Virus record (IMG/VR): IMGVR_UViG_3300030451_003752
Span: 1-42,426 of that record
Strand: one strand, 5' to 3'
DNA length: 42,426 bases
DNA from: a virus
How positions within the stretch are numbered: position 1 is the first letter of the stretch; each line of letters starts with the position of its first letter. The notes under the pieces were generated by a model, which searched no databases, was not told the DNA's origin, and was given only the letters and a program-made list of their open reading frames with translations. Position numbers and translations under genes: made by a program. Of the stretch, positions 9,711 through 18,920 are shown in pieces.

Positions 9711-10454
9711 TTAGCTTTGTAGTTGTATTTGTTTAGTTTCTTCAGCGCTAGCAGCTTGTATTACTGCAGGATCTTCAATAACTAATCCAGCATATTTTAA
9801 TATACCTAATATTAATTCAACTTGATCTGAAGGGTGTAGTGTAAAATCAACATAACCAGTTGTTGGTATTACTGTTGCCCCTGTACTTTCTGTAAATGTT
9901 AACGCACCTGTTGTGCTATTTTTTGTATGACCCCAAACCGGGCTTGCTGGTGTTTTTATATATTCAATAAGTAAGTTGCCTAATGTCCAACTACCATCCG
10001 ATAAAGCAGGCTCAACAATTATATCTGTTGCTCTCTGATAATATACAGGGAATGATGTTGTTGGTTTTGTTAAAGGTGAAGACAATAAGTATGATAAACT
10101 TCTTTTATCAACTTTTTCTAACTGAATAGTTTTATTAGTTATACTAATATTAATTGTTTTATACAAATCAGTAGGTAGAGTACCAATACCATTTGTTAAA
10201 GTAATATCCGCTTGTTTAAAAAACGGATCTAGTTTTTCTTCAATTTTTTCAGGTATATTTCCATACCCATTTACAGCCATACCTCTAGTTTCTTTAAAAA
10301 CAGCTTTGTTATAATCGTTAAAGTGTCTATCTAATACATCAAGCTGTACTTGTGTACCAATTCTTTGAAACTCATCTGGTGTTATAAAACCTCTGGACTC
10401 TTTATTTAGTATTGATAATACTGTTTTGTATACGCTATCGACTGATATTGCCAT
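9711..10454 (-). CDS. Second connector/adaptor-type structural protein (247 aa)
   Basis: The N-terminal half has helical segments (SVYKTVLSILNKESRGF, then DEFQRIGTQVQLDVLDRHF) and the remainder is beta-rich with Thr/Pro (DGSWTLGNLLIEYIKTPASP). The C-terminus returns to helix with QVELILGILKYAGLVI. This helix-beta-helix layout and its place between the capsid group and the 300-aa adaptor fit a head-completion or neck protein. I do not recognise a named family. A GC hairpin at 10475-10498 lies just upstream of its start. Confidence 0.68.
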   Translation of the reverse strand: MAISVDSVYKTVLSILNKESRGFITPDEFQRIGTQVQLDVLDRHFNDYNKAVFKETRGMAVNGYGNIPEKIEEKLDPFFKQADITLTNGIGTLPTDLYKTINISITNKTIQLEKVDKRSLSYLLSSPLTKPTTSFPVYYQRATDIIVEPALSDGSWTLGNLLIEYIKTPASPVWGHTKNSTTGALTFTESTGATVIPTTGYVDFTLHPSDQVELILGILKYAGLVIEDPAVIQAASAEETKQIQLQS

Positions 10455-10474
10455 AATATTTTTTTATATAATGA

Positions 10475-10498
10475 TTAAGCCGCCTTATAGCGGCCTAA
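10475..10498 (-). terminator. Intergenic hairpin between the 251-aa and 247-aa genes
   Basis: GCCGC at 10479-10483 pairs with GCGGC at 10490-10494 around a 6-base loop. Flanking TTA and TAA extend the stem across one mismatch. On the minus strand it is followed by A-rich rather than T-rich sequence. It is therefore either a weak attenuator or an mRNA processing or stability element rather than a classical intrinsic terminator. Confidence 0.45.
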
Positions 10499-10512
10499 CC
10501 ACTATAAGTAAA

Positions 10513-11268
10513 CTATTTTAGTTTCTTTTCAATTGTTTGGTAAACTTCAACACCTTCGTCAGTTTTAAACCATGCAGCTAATGCTGAATATGGATTTTCA
10601 TCAAAAGGAACTGTTATAAGTTTTCTACCAGTAGATGCCCAATTAAATGTTCTTTGATCATTTGAAAGAGTAATAATATTATTTTCTACGGCTCTTATAC
10701 CCATATTTCTAATATTAATGTTTTCATCATTTGCTAATTCTAAGAACAGCTGAGGTGCATTCTTTGCAAATAATAATAAATCTCTTTTAAGCTCCTTAGA
10801 AGTCATCTTAGATACCTCATTTCCAATCTCAGACCTCAATATTGCTTCTGCATGATCAACCTCTATTGTTTGGGCTGTGTTCATTGCTTCTAATTCTAAT
10901 TGCAAAATATCTAAATCATCTTCTGCAATTTGAACAGGATTAAATTCTTGGAATTTTTTACCATTTAAAGGGTGTACTTCCAAAAATTTTTGAAGTATTT
11001 GTTTTTCTTTTGGCACAAATAATTTACCATCTTTAAATGAAATATGTTCCAATCTTTGAACACCTTTCATTTCATCTGCAAATATTGTTTTTTGATTTGG
11101 ACAATATTTGATTTCTCTTTCATATCCCTTTTCAGGGTCAAACCATAATATACCTTTGCTTTTTATCATAAAAACAATTGGTGTTTCATGTATGGTTAAT
11201 TCGTATAATTTATCTTTATATTGTGGCTGCACTTTTTTAGGTTTAGCCACAGCTTTTGTTTTTTCCAT
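10513..11268 (-). CDS. Conserved protein of unknown function next to the capsid gene (251 aa)
   Basis: The N-terminus is basic (MEKTKAVAKPKKVQPQYKDK). A beta-rich part follows (YELTIHETPIVFMIKSKGIL), with a CPNQKTIFADE segment, then a helical C-terminal half rich in Leu/Glu/Asp. The gene is set off by hairpins on both sides (11294-11327 upstream, 10475-10498 downstream), which suggests its expression is tuned apart from the capsid gene. Position right after the major capsid gene is compatible with a head decoration or completion role. No motif proves that. Confidence 0.65.
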   Translation of the reverse strand: MEKTKAVAKPKKVQPQYKDKLYELTIHETPIVFMIKSKGILWFDPEKGYEREIKYCPNQKTIFADEMKGVQRLEHISFKDGKLFVPKEKQILQKFLEVHPLNGKKFQEFNPVQIAEDDLDILQLELEAMNTAQTIEVDHAEAILRSEIGNEVSKMTSKELKRDLLLFAKNAPQLFLELANDENINIRNMGIRAVENNIITLSNDQRTFNWASTGRKLITVPFDENPYSALAAWFKTDEGVEVYQTIEKKLK

Positions 11269-11293
11269 GATATAATATAATAAAAGTTAATAT

Positions 11294-11327
11294 AAAGGCA
11301 TTGGGTGCCGAAGCACCCGTTACCTTT
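11294..11327 (-). terminator. Strong hairpin with TTCG loop after the major capsid gene
   Basis: On the minus strand GGGTGC-TTCG-GCACCC forms a six-base-pair stem closed by a classic stable TTCG tetraloop (11303-11318). An outer AAAGG/CCTTT stem (11294-11298 with 11323-11327) encloses it, separated by short internal loops. T-rich sequence follows (CCTTTATATTAACTTTTATT). It lies directly after the capsid stop codon. A partial terminator or a 3' stabiliser of the highly expressed capsid mRNA is likely. Confidence 0.68.
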
Positions 11328-11335
11328 AATAAATA

Positions 11336-12742
11336 TTAAGAATCAAATCTGATAAAGTTGTTAGCAGCTTGTACTACTAAACATCTTTCTGAAAGATAGT
11401 GTACTTCCATCTTGTCAACACCAGAACTAGATGCTCCACCTAGTGAACCAGTGACCCAAGTTTTAAGTCTTCTATCATCAGCTTCAGACGCTCTATATCT
11501 AACGTGTAAGAAAGGTCTCTTAATGTTTTTACCTAAATTTTGGTCATAAACAGAAGATGTACCTGCTGGTACTAATACCCCTTCTAAACCACCAACTAAT
11601 CCTCTTGTAGATTTGTCATTTAAGTATTTCCAGTCAGTTTTATAGAAGTCATAAGAACCTCTTCTGAAACCAGAGAAACCTAAATTAAGTGCCATATCCT
11701 CAGAGTTGTTGAATACACCAAAAGATGTACCGCCATCATAGTTTGAATTAATAGCTCCTAACATATCATCAAGACCTAAATTAGCACCTCTATCTAAGAA
11801 TAACATGTTTTCTTCGATAGCTCCTTGCTCATCTAAGTTAGTTAATAATGTATCGAAACTTGCTAGTACTGGATCAGCTGCATCATCAAAGAAGCCAGTT
11901 GCTACAATACCTCTAGATCCAATTGCTGAGAATAATCCCTCAGTACCAACAGGAACAGCTGCATCAGCACTCGCTGCAGATTTTTCTGCTTCAACCATTA
12001 CCATTTCTAAGTAGTCCTCATATCTCTTAGAAGTATCTCCTTGAGATTTTAAGTACCATAAATATCCACCTTGCCCAGCTTCTCCACTTACTTCAATCCA
12101 TCCAATTTGTCCAGCATCAGAACCATTGATTTCAAAATGATCTTTGATGATGATTGGTGAATTACTTAAAGATAAGAATTTAGGTTCGATAGACTCATCC
12201 ATAGGGTTAGCACCTTTTCCAAATTCAGAACCATAAACAAATAATTTAATAGTTTGATTTGAATCGTCAGTGATACCAGAGATGTCTCCAGGTGTAGCTG
12301 CGTTATAAGGAACGATTACAGGGTTTGTACCTACTGATTTTACATATCCTTTAAACACTACACTTTGAACTGAACATACTACTGTGTTACCTACTCTTAA
12401 ACCATGTGCTACGTCAGATCCACTTGTATCATCAATATTTTTAATTGCTGATAATGAACCAGAACCAGTAGCTACAGTAGCTTGATATGCAATGTGCAAT
12501 CTACCTTGCTCAGACCAAATAACTTGATCAGAAGCCATAGGCATCTCAGCACCTAACATTTGTAGGAAACCTCCAATAGATCTGTCCCCGTATTTCTCTA
12601 CCTCAGCGTTATATAGCTCAGGAAGATATTGTTTTGCCCAGCCGTCATTTCTTATATCTAAATAAGAATTAGCTAGGGTCATTTTTTGTACGCTAGGAGT
12701 GACTAAACCGCCAGTCCCAACTGCAAAACTTGTTGCTGCCAT
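11336..12742 (-). CDS. Major capsid protein (HK97-fold expected)
   Basis: The protein has 468 aa, starts MAATSFAVGTGGLVTPS and is of normal size for a podoviral capsid protein. It follows the scaffold-like gene and lies two genes after the portal, the usual order. It has Ala/Gly-rich beta segments, an extended helical spine candidate (YEDYLEMVMVEAEKSAASAD) and a long loop with FSGFRRGSYDFYKTDWKYL. It ends with a beta strand region LSERCLVVQAANNFIRF. Its codon choice appears richer in C-ending codons (TTC, TAC, AAC) than its neighbours, which fits high expression. The HK97 fold is expected from family knowledge and not shown directly. Confidence 0.85.
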   Translation of the reverse strand: MAATSFAVGTGGLVTPSVQKMTLANSYLDIRNDGWAKQYLPELYNAEVEKYGDRSIGGFLQMLGAEMPMASDQVIWSEQGRLHIAYQATVATGSGSLSAIKNIDDTSGSDVAHGLRVGNTVVCSVQSVVFKGYVKSVGTNPVIVPYNAATPGDISGITDDSNQTIKLFVYGSEFGKGANPMDESIEPKFLSLSNSPIIIKDHFEINGSDAGQIGWIEVSGEAGQGGYLWYLKSQGDTSKRYEDYLEMVMVEAEKSAASADAAVPVGTEGLFSAIGSRGIVATGFFDDAADPVLASFDTLLTNLDEQGAIEENMLFLDRGANLGLDDMLGAINSNYDGGTSFGVFNNSEDMALNLGFSGFRRGSYDFYKTDWKYLNDKSTRGLVGGLEGVLVPAGTSSVYDQNLGKNIKRPFLHVRYRASEADDRRLKTWVTGSLGGASSSGVDKMEVHYLSERCLVVQAANNFIRFDS

Positions 12743-12763
12743 TTTTTAATTAATTTTAAGGTT

Positions 12764-13984
12764 TTAATAATTTTTAAGTTTAAATTTTAGCTTAGACTCA
12801 TTATCACCCGAAATAGCTCTTACCTTTATACCTCCAGTATCAACAAAGCCGTCAGAAGTTTTTCTTGCGTCCATGTTAATATTTTTGGCATCGGCTGTCA
12901 TTTGTTTTATTGCATCGGCTTTACCTTGCTCATAAAAATGACTTGCTATTGCATCAGGATTTGAAGCAGTAAATAAAGATTTGTGAAAATCAGCAGAGTT
13001 AGTAAGAAGTGAATCTTTACTAACAAATTTTTCAAAAACATTTGATAAATTCTGTGATTTTACTTTATTGACATCTTTAACATTAAACCTATATTTTTTG
13101 TCCCCAACGTTAAAATTAAAACCTTTAAATTTTTCATTGAAAACTTTATTTGTTTCTTGTTGAAAATGTGCATCTTGCTTCGCTAATAAATCATCAGCTT
13201 GTTTTTGCTCTTTATTATATCTGTTGAAAAAATCTATTGCTTTTTGCTGTTCCGGTAGTAACTTAGAACCCAACTTGACTTCTTTGTAATACTTATCCTT
13301 CAACCCTGTCAAAAAGTTTTTAGCATTTGCAACTTCTTCTTTAAGAGCAAGTTTTTTTCTACGCACGTCTCTTTCGTTATCAAGTTCTTCATCTATTGAA
13401 AATTTATCTTCCATTAGAAATTGAATTTCTTCATAACCAAGATGCGGCTTAGTTTGTTTATAATACTCTACTAATAAAGTATCATCGTCTACATTTGAGT
13501 AATCTGCATTTAATCTTGCATAATCCTCTATAGATCCACCAGTTTCCTCCATAAAGTCTATTAAACTTTTGATGTTTTCTGGTAATTTTATTTCAGGTTT
13601 TTCGGTTTCAGCTTCTGCTTGATTATCCTCTTCAACCTGTTGTTCTTCTTGTTCTGCAACCACTGCAGCCTCGTCATCACTGGTTTGTTCATCTTCTGTA
13701 ATTTCTTCTAATACCGGAGTTTCTTCTACTTCTTCTTGTTGTACTTCTTGCAATCCCACTTCGGTTTCTTTCCCAGCTTCTTCATCCTCGCTGCTTCCGC
13801 GTAACACGCCATCTTCTGTTTTTTGTTCTTGAACGGCATCTTGTTTTTCGTTAATTTTTGTTAAATCTACTTTGTATGTGCCAGATTCATCTAGCACAAC
13901 GCCAGCTTTTTCAGCGACGATTTGTTCTTTTTCTTGTATAGACTTTTCTTCAGAGTCTATAACTTTAGCTTTAATTTCTGCCAT
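12764..13984 (-). CDS. Scaffold/capsid assembly protein
   Basis: The protein has 406 aa. The first ~130 residues are extremely acidic with runs of Glu, Gln and Asp (for example EEQQVEEDNQAEAETEKPEI), followed by a charged helical region (LALKEEVANAKNFLTGLKDK). The C-terminus is basic (GDNESKLKFKLKNY). Acidic, helical proteins encoded between portal and capsid genes are typical of tailed-phage scaffolds, which fill the procapsid and leave before packaging. The basic tail could bind the inner face of the capsid protein. Function is assigned from composition and position. Confidence 0.78.
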   Translation of the reverse strand: MAEIKAKVIDSEEKSIQEKEQIVAEKAGVVLDESGTYKVDLTKINEKQDAVQEQKTEDGVLRGSSEDEEAGKETEVGLQEVQQEEVEETPVLEEITEDEQTSDDEAAVVAEQEEQQVEEDNQAEAETEKPEIKLPENIKSLIDFMEETGGSIEDYARLNADYSNVDDDTLLVEYYKQTKPHLGYEEIQFLMEDKFSIDEELDNERDVRRKKLALKEEVANAKNFLTGLKDKYYKEVKLGSKLLPEQQKAIDFFNRYNKEQKQADDLLAKQDAHFQQETNKVFNEKFKGFNFNVGDKKYRFNVKDVNKVKSQNLSNVFEKFVSKDSLLTNSADFHKSLFTASNPDAIASHFYEQGKADAIKQMTADAKNINMDARKTSDGFVDTGGIKVRAISGDNESKLKFKLKNY

Positions 13985-14016
13985 AATAAAATATAATTAT
14001 ATAATTGTTAAAAAAA

Positions 14017-16434
14017 TTATCTTGGTTCAAATTGTTCTAAACCAAACCCACCTAAGTTGTCAAAACCTGCGGATTCAAAATCTTTTGGTGGTGAATTTGT
14101 TTTTCTTTGATTTATAAGCTCACTCTGTTGTGTAGCTTGTATTTTAGTTCTTTCGTCTTTACGATCTTCTTTATACTTCTCTTTATTTTTAATCACGTCT
14201 GCCTCAGCTTGTTTAAGCTGCATATTGAGATTAAACTCATATTCCATCAATTCTTTTTTGATTGCAGCTTCTTTTTCCATTTTTTGTATATCGAACTGGC
14301 TTTGAGCTTGAGCGATTTTAACTTTGCTTTCAGCCACTCCTTGCTGCTTTTGCATGTCAGCTGCTGCAGCTGCTTGCGCAGATTGAGCATTAACTTGTGA
14401 CTGCATTTGCATGTTTTGCATTTGAATTTGTCTGTCATTTTCTGCTTTCTTTTTTCTTCTTAGTTTTAATAATTGATTTGCTAATTTGAGATTTTTAATT
14501 TCTCTTACATCAATAGCATCTTCTAACTCAATTTGTTTTTGAGTTATAGCCATTTGAATATTATTTTCAAGTAATTGTTTTTCTTCTTCGTCAGGTGCTA
14601 ATTCTAAAAATATACCAAAATCATGTATATGTAAATCACTAACTTCATTCAATGTAGCTACATCAATTTGGCCTAACGATTGTAAAAATGATTGTCTAGT
14701 ATTACCGTATTCTAATACATCTGCAATTCTTAATGAAACTGCTTCAGCTGTTTTTAAAGTAACATACAGCCCTCCTTGTAATATATGTCTTGTAGCTGTA
14801 TTACTATTAGCGGCTGCTATTTTTTGTATACCAACTAAAGCATTTTTATCTGGCGTGCTTCCATCTCTAGCTTCATTTAATCCCGTTACATCTCTTAACA
14901 TTTGTAAATAATAATTATAAGATTGTATTAAACTAGCTATTTTAGCATTACCGCCGCCTGCTTTTAATTCTTGAATAGGTACTCTTCCTTGATTAAAATC
15001 ACCGTCTTGCGTCATTGATCTACCAATAACAGAACCTGTTTGGAAATACATATTCAATGCTTCTTGCGGATTATAGTTTGTACCATTACCTAAATCTACT
15101 TCAGCAATACCATCCGCATCTAAGAATACTCCGTCTGGAACCATTCGTGAGAGTACTTGTTGTAATTTAAGATGCGTTATTTGAATCATGTCAGCAAATG
15201 TTGTCATTCTGCCAACTAAAGATTCAGGCTTACCTTTATATATTCTTGGCGCAACAATATTATAACTCATTGCACATTTTGTAATATCAGACTTTGGTCT
15301 AGTCATATTGACGGCTTTACGCCATCTTAACATACCTTCATGCCCAACAACTTTTACACCCTCATATATACATTCAATAGATCTATTTACTTTTTCAAAT
15401 CTATTATCTTCGCCTGTAGGTGGATTAAATTCATCTGTTTTTTCAATTGCTTTTTGTGCGCCAGTAGCTGTTTGTTTTATTTTATAAACTTGGTTTTCAA
15501 AAGTTTTATATTCAAAATATAATAATTGAACATATTGGCGATCTTCATCAGCAGAGGATGTAACAGCTTTATGATAAACTCTATTAGCAGTTCCACTATC
15601 CTGTATTTCTTCAACTTGTTGATTAGTTAATTCAGGAAATTGTTTTTTAAGCTCATGTATCGAAACTCTTCTTATTTCACCAACATAATATAAATCATCA
15701 AAATATGGAGATTCTGTATATGAATAAACTAAATCTGCAGGGTCAACGTATTCTAATTTAATACCTTCTGCTGTATTAAAACTATTTTTTATACAACCAA
15801 TACCTAAAACAGTTATATCATAATCTAGTCTTTTCTTTAATAAATCATATTTATTAAAATCAAAAACATTAGTTATTGCTTGTTCTTGTGCTATTTCAAT
15901 ACCTTGTTTATAATTTAATTGCATGTGAAGATTTAATTCCTCTTCGCTATCAGGTATTTCTGCAACAGGATTAGTTAATGTTTTAACACCAACCTCTTGT
16001 TCTAATTTTAAAGCAAAGTCTTTAGCATACATATCATTCAACATGTCATTAACAAATTGAGTTCTTTCCTTTGCCGCTATAGGATCTGTTGAATATGCTT
16101 TTAAATCATAAGTTCTTTCTTGTATACCATTTACAACTATATCTACAAACTTAGGTATAATAGGTACAGGCTTCCAATCTAAATTAAGATAAGACAAATC
16201 ACCATTAATTGATAATTCATCTTTATACTTTTGTATACTTTGTTCACCTCTTGCATATAATCTTAATCTATGAAAATTGTCTCTATTTGCAAAATAACGT
16301 GTACTTCCTGAGTCTTTTTTAAACCACTCTGATTCTATAGCCTTACCAACTTGGAGGCCATATGATATATCAGCTTTCTCGTAATCATAAACAGCTTGAC
16401 TCGGAAAAATACCTTTTGTTTTAATTGTTGACAT
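14017..16434 (-). CDS. Portal protein
   Basis: The protein has 805 aa, a size seen in large podoviral portals. The N-terminal region has the typical portal start with NFHRLRLYARGEQSIQKYKD, followed by VDIVVNGIQERTYDLKAYS. The body has wing-like beta segments such as LEYVDPADLVYSYTE. The region EARDGSTPDKNALVGIQKIA resembles the stem-proximal segment of portals. The last ~170 residues form a Gln/Ala/Lys-rich coiled coil, which would make a barrel. It is encoded directly after the large terminase and before the scaffold. The portal is the dodecameric ring through which DNA enters and leaves. Confidence 0.88.
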   Translation of the reverse strand: MSTIKTKGIFPSQAVYDYEKADISYGLQVGKAIESEWFKKDSGSTRYFANRDNFHRLRLYARGEQSIQKYKDELSINGDLSYLNLDWKPVPIIPKFVDIVVNGIQERTYDLKAYSTDPIAAKERTQFVNDMLNDMYAKDFALKLEQEVGVKTLTNPVAEIPDSEEELNLHMQLNYKQGIEIAQEQAITNVFDFNKYDLLKKRLDYDITVLGIGCIKNSFNTAEGIKLEYVDPADLVYSYTESPYFDDLYYVGEIRRVSIHELKKQFPELTNQQVEEIQDSGTANRVYHKAVTSSADEDRQYVQLLYFEYKTFENQVYKIKQTATGAQKAIEKTDEFNPPTGEDNRFEKVNRSIECIYEGVKVVGHEGMLRWRKAVNMTRPKSDITKCAMSYNIVAPRIYKGKPESLVGRMTTFADMIQITHLKLQQVLSRMVPDGVFLDADGIAEVDLGNGTNYNPQEALNMYFQTGSVIGRSMTQDGDFNQGRVPIQELKAGGGNAKIASLIQSYNYYLQMLRDVTGLNEARDGSTPDKNALVGIQKIAAANSNTATRHILQGGLYVTLKTAEAVSLRIADVLEYGNTRQSFLQSLGQIDVATLNEVSDLHIHDFGIFLELAPDEEEKQLLENNIQMAITQKQIELEDAIDVREIKNLKLANQLLKLRRKKKAENDRQIQMQNMQMQSQVNAQSAQAAAAADMQKQQGVAESKVKIAQAQSQFDIQKMEKEAAIKKELMEYEFNLNMQLKQAEADVIKNKEKYKEDRKDERTKIQATQQSELINQRKTNSPPKDFESAGFDNLGGFGLEQFEPR

Positions 16435-18648
16435 CTATTGTATTATTTTTGAAAAATTGCCTCTATTATCGTATTTGGCAAAACTGAAATTAACTTTGTC
16501 TTTTAATTCTTTTATTTGTTTAGGTGTATATCTATGTTTATTACATGCCATAATTGCTAGCCCTGAGCTAATCGCGGCATCAAACTTTGTTCTTTTATTT
16601 ATATCAAACTTAGACCAATCATTTAAAGTTTCATTAAAATACATATTTCCATATTCTCCATCAATCTTTATTCCTACATATTCATTTATATAACTTTCTA
16701 TTGCCGCAGCGTGTGCTTGTCTTATATCTTCGCTTGAGTTAGGTATACCACCTATTTCTTTTTCTGTAACAGATAATTTATTAAATGCTTTATCTGGTCT
16801 ATTCATAGAGTAACCTCTATATCCTCTTCTTTTTAAATAATATAATAATCTTGGTTTATTATTTTCTGCTAGTATAGGCATCCCATAAAATACTAAAGCC
16901 ATTAAAACATCTTCAAAAAACATTTCAGCAGTTTGCGGTCTAGCTATATATTCTAAAAAAAACTGATTAGCAGGTGCATCATCCATACTAAACTTAGTTA
17001 AACCGTGCAATGAACCTTTAGATCCTTTGCCATCGGTAGTTCCTGATATATCATAACTATCACAACCAAAAGCACCTATATGTTCGTTACCAGGATATTT
17101 AATACCGTTTTTTATTATTATACGGTTTTGGCTATCTATACCCGGAACCCAGCTGACTTTAAACCTTCCGTTAGGATTTGGCGTAAACTGGACTTTTGTG
17201 TCTTTAATTCCATTTTGCCACGAAAACGTTCCAGTCGTAAGCAGTGCGCTATATTTTGCTTCTTCATTAAAATCTATTTGTTCATATATTTTAGCAAGAT
17301 TAAATATGCTATTTTTAGTTTCATCTCTGAAAGCGTGTTCTTCAGTACGTGGAAACTGCCTATAAAATTCATTTAATGCGTCTTGATCACCTTTTAAGCC
17401 TTCAACTTCGTTTTCCCAGTGTTCAATAACTCCGACATCGATAATTTGTCCATCGCTATCTTTAATTGTTTCTTCTGGCGTATTGAATACAGGTAATCCA
17501 TAAGAATCAATGAATCCTTCGAAATTCCATTCCATAGGTATGAACAAACTATATAATCCCGAACGAGTCTGTCCGTTGCGGTTTCTTTTTGTAACATCTG
17601 AGTCATTATATAATTTTTTAAAGTTTTCACCTCCTTTATCTAATGAATTACTTGTTGAACCCATCATACACTTGCCAATAACTCTACTACCTAATCTTAA
17701 TGTAGTTTTTGTTACACGCCAGTTATTTAATATGTTTTCAGGTTTTTCCCATTTACCTGCTTCGTCATGTACTAATAACGCTAGCTTTTCACCATCATAA
17801 CTATTATCCCCTGTGTTTTTCCAATCTATGGTTGTATCGAGTCCCTCGAGCTCCTCGGTCCGCTCATTTGAGATAATCTTCCTCCTCGTGAATTTTGAGG
17901 CTGGTACTCTATATGCCAGTTCGGTTTTGGGACGGTCCATTCCATCTTGTATCGGTTTAAAAAAGAACGGATAATTGATCGATATTGGTACGACCTTATC
18001 TGTGAACATTTTTTTGGCATCCGCCCCAGATTTGGACAATATTCCAAACCGTGAATCGGAACTAATTGTTGCTGAATTAACCACTTCTCCTGAGGCCATA
18101 AACGAAAATCCTGATCGACGGTTTTTGAGATAGCACATTCCATAAGATCTGGTATCGGCTTTACAAGCTTCCCAAAAGATGAAGAAGAGTCTATTGGCTT
18201 CTCTATAGTCTGGAGCCCCAACATCAATTTTGGTCCACTGCAAGTACATATAGTGAGTCCCAGTAATATAAGTAGGAACATTCTTGTTGTAAAACCAAAA
18301 GCCTTCATCGCGCCTGGTAAATTCATTATCGATATACCCATGCCATTTGTTTTTAAATTCAGCGGGTAAATCTTTCCAATCAAATATGGTTTTTAGCTTT
18401 GATAATTCTTTTGGATATTCGGCTTTTACCCATTTGTTGTTTTTCTTTTCTAATTTTTTCGGCGCAGGAGGCAATGCTATTTTTAAATTTTGTATGCTAT
18501 ACACTTCACCTATTTGCCCCGTCTTGCTAATTACAACTATATCATGTTCTTTATTGTAACCGTATTCCCATCTTTTTGCTTTATTAAGCCTTTTAATTGT
18601 ATTAATTTTTATAGGCTCTATAACGCTATATAATGTTTGTTTATACAT
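16435..18648 (-). CDS. terL: Terminase large subunit
   Basis: The protein has 737 aa. It packages DNA into the procapsid with an N-terminal ATPase and a C-terminal RNase H-fold nuclease. A deviant Walker A lies at about residues 174-182 (LKNRRSGFS). Walker B with the catalytic acid is LLVHDEAGKW at about 291-300. A coupling motif GSTSN is at about 330-334. The nuclease domain begins near GAFGCDSYDISG, about residues 525-536, with candidate metal-binding Asp530 and Asp533. The 3' end adjoins the portal gene with no gap. Between about 17825 and 18310 (residues ~113-275) codon choice becomes more GC-rich than on either side, which suggests mosaic recombination. Confidence 0.92.
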   Translation of the reverse strand: MYKQTLYSVIEPIKINTIKRLNKAKRWEYGYNKEHDIVVISKTGQIGEVYSIQNLKIALPPAPKKLEKKNNKWVKAEYPKELSKLKTIFDWKDLPAEFKNKWHGYIDNEFTRRDEGFWFYNKNVPTYITGTHYMYLQWTKIDVGAPDYREANRLFFIFWEACKADTRSYGMCYLKNRRSGFSFMASGEVVNSATISSDSRFGILSKSGADAKKMFTDKVVPISINYPFFFKPIQDGMDRPKTELAYRVPASKFTRRKIISNERTEELEGLDTTIDWKNTGDNSYDGEKLALLVHDEAGKWEKPENILNNWRVTKTTLRLGSRVIGKCMMGSTSNSLDKGGENFKKLYNDSDVTKRNRNGQTRSGLYSLFIPMEWNFEGFIDSYGLPVFNTPEETIKDSDGQIIDVGVIEHWENEVEGLKGDQDALNEFYRQFPRTEEHAFRDETKNSIFNLAKIYEQIDFNEEAKYSALLTTGTFSWQNGIKDTKVQFTPNPNGRFKVSWVPGIDSQNRIIIKNGIKYPGNEHIGAFGCDSYDISGTTDGKGSKGSLHGLTKFSMDDAPANQFFLEYIARPQTAEMFFEDVLMALVFYGMPILAENNKPRLLYYLKRRGYRGYSMNRPDKAFNKLSVTEKEIGGIPNSSEDIRQAHAAAIESYINEYVGIKIDGEYGNMYFNETLNDWSKFDINKRTKFDAAISSGLAIMACNKHRYTPKQIKELKDKVNFSFAKYDNRGNFSKIIQ

Positions 18649-18920
18649 TACTTAGATCTTCTTTCTGCAAATCCTTTAAATGATTCTTCTTTTTTGTCTA
18701 AAGGTTTACCATCTAACATTGCATTTTCTTCTTCAATTCTATTTAATATCTCAAGTGCGTCAAATATTGCGAGCTTTTTAGTGGCTGCAGCGTTCTTGAG
18801 TCTATCGGCTGAAACATCATCATCAGTTTCAACAATCGGTTCTTTAGCAACTTTGATGAGTTGTTTGACTGCTTCATGTCCAGCTTGGATTATATTCTTT
18901 TTCGTTTCCTTGACGTTCAT
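18648..18920 (-). CDS. Small protein upstream of terL, candidate small terminase subunit
   Basis: The protein has 90 aa, is helical and highly charged, with a long helix candidate (KKLAIFDALEILNRIEEENA). It overlaps the large terminase gene by one base and the upstream 194-aa gene by 47 bases. Small terminase subunits are often encoded directly before the large subunit and are helical, but they usually also have a DNA-binding helix-turn-helix. None is obvious here. The assignment is tentative. Confidence 0.55.
   Translation of the reverse strand: MNVKETKKNIIQAGHEAVKQLIKVAKEPIVETDDDVSADRLKNAAATKKLAIFDALEILNRIEEENAMLDGKPLDKKEESFKGFAERRSK

Noticed and set aside
17826-18383. Same-strand 185-codon frame inside terL
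   Set aside because: It overlaps the ATPase domain of terL in another frame; it is explained by the local GC-rich codon island.
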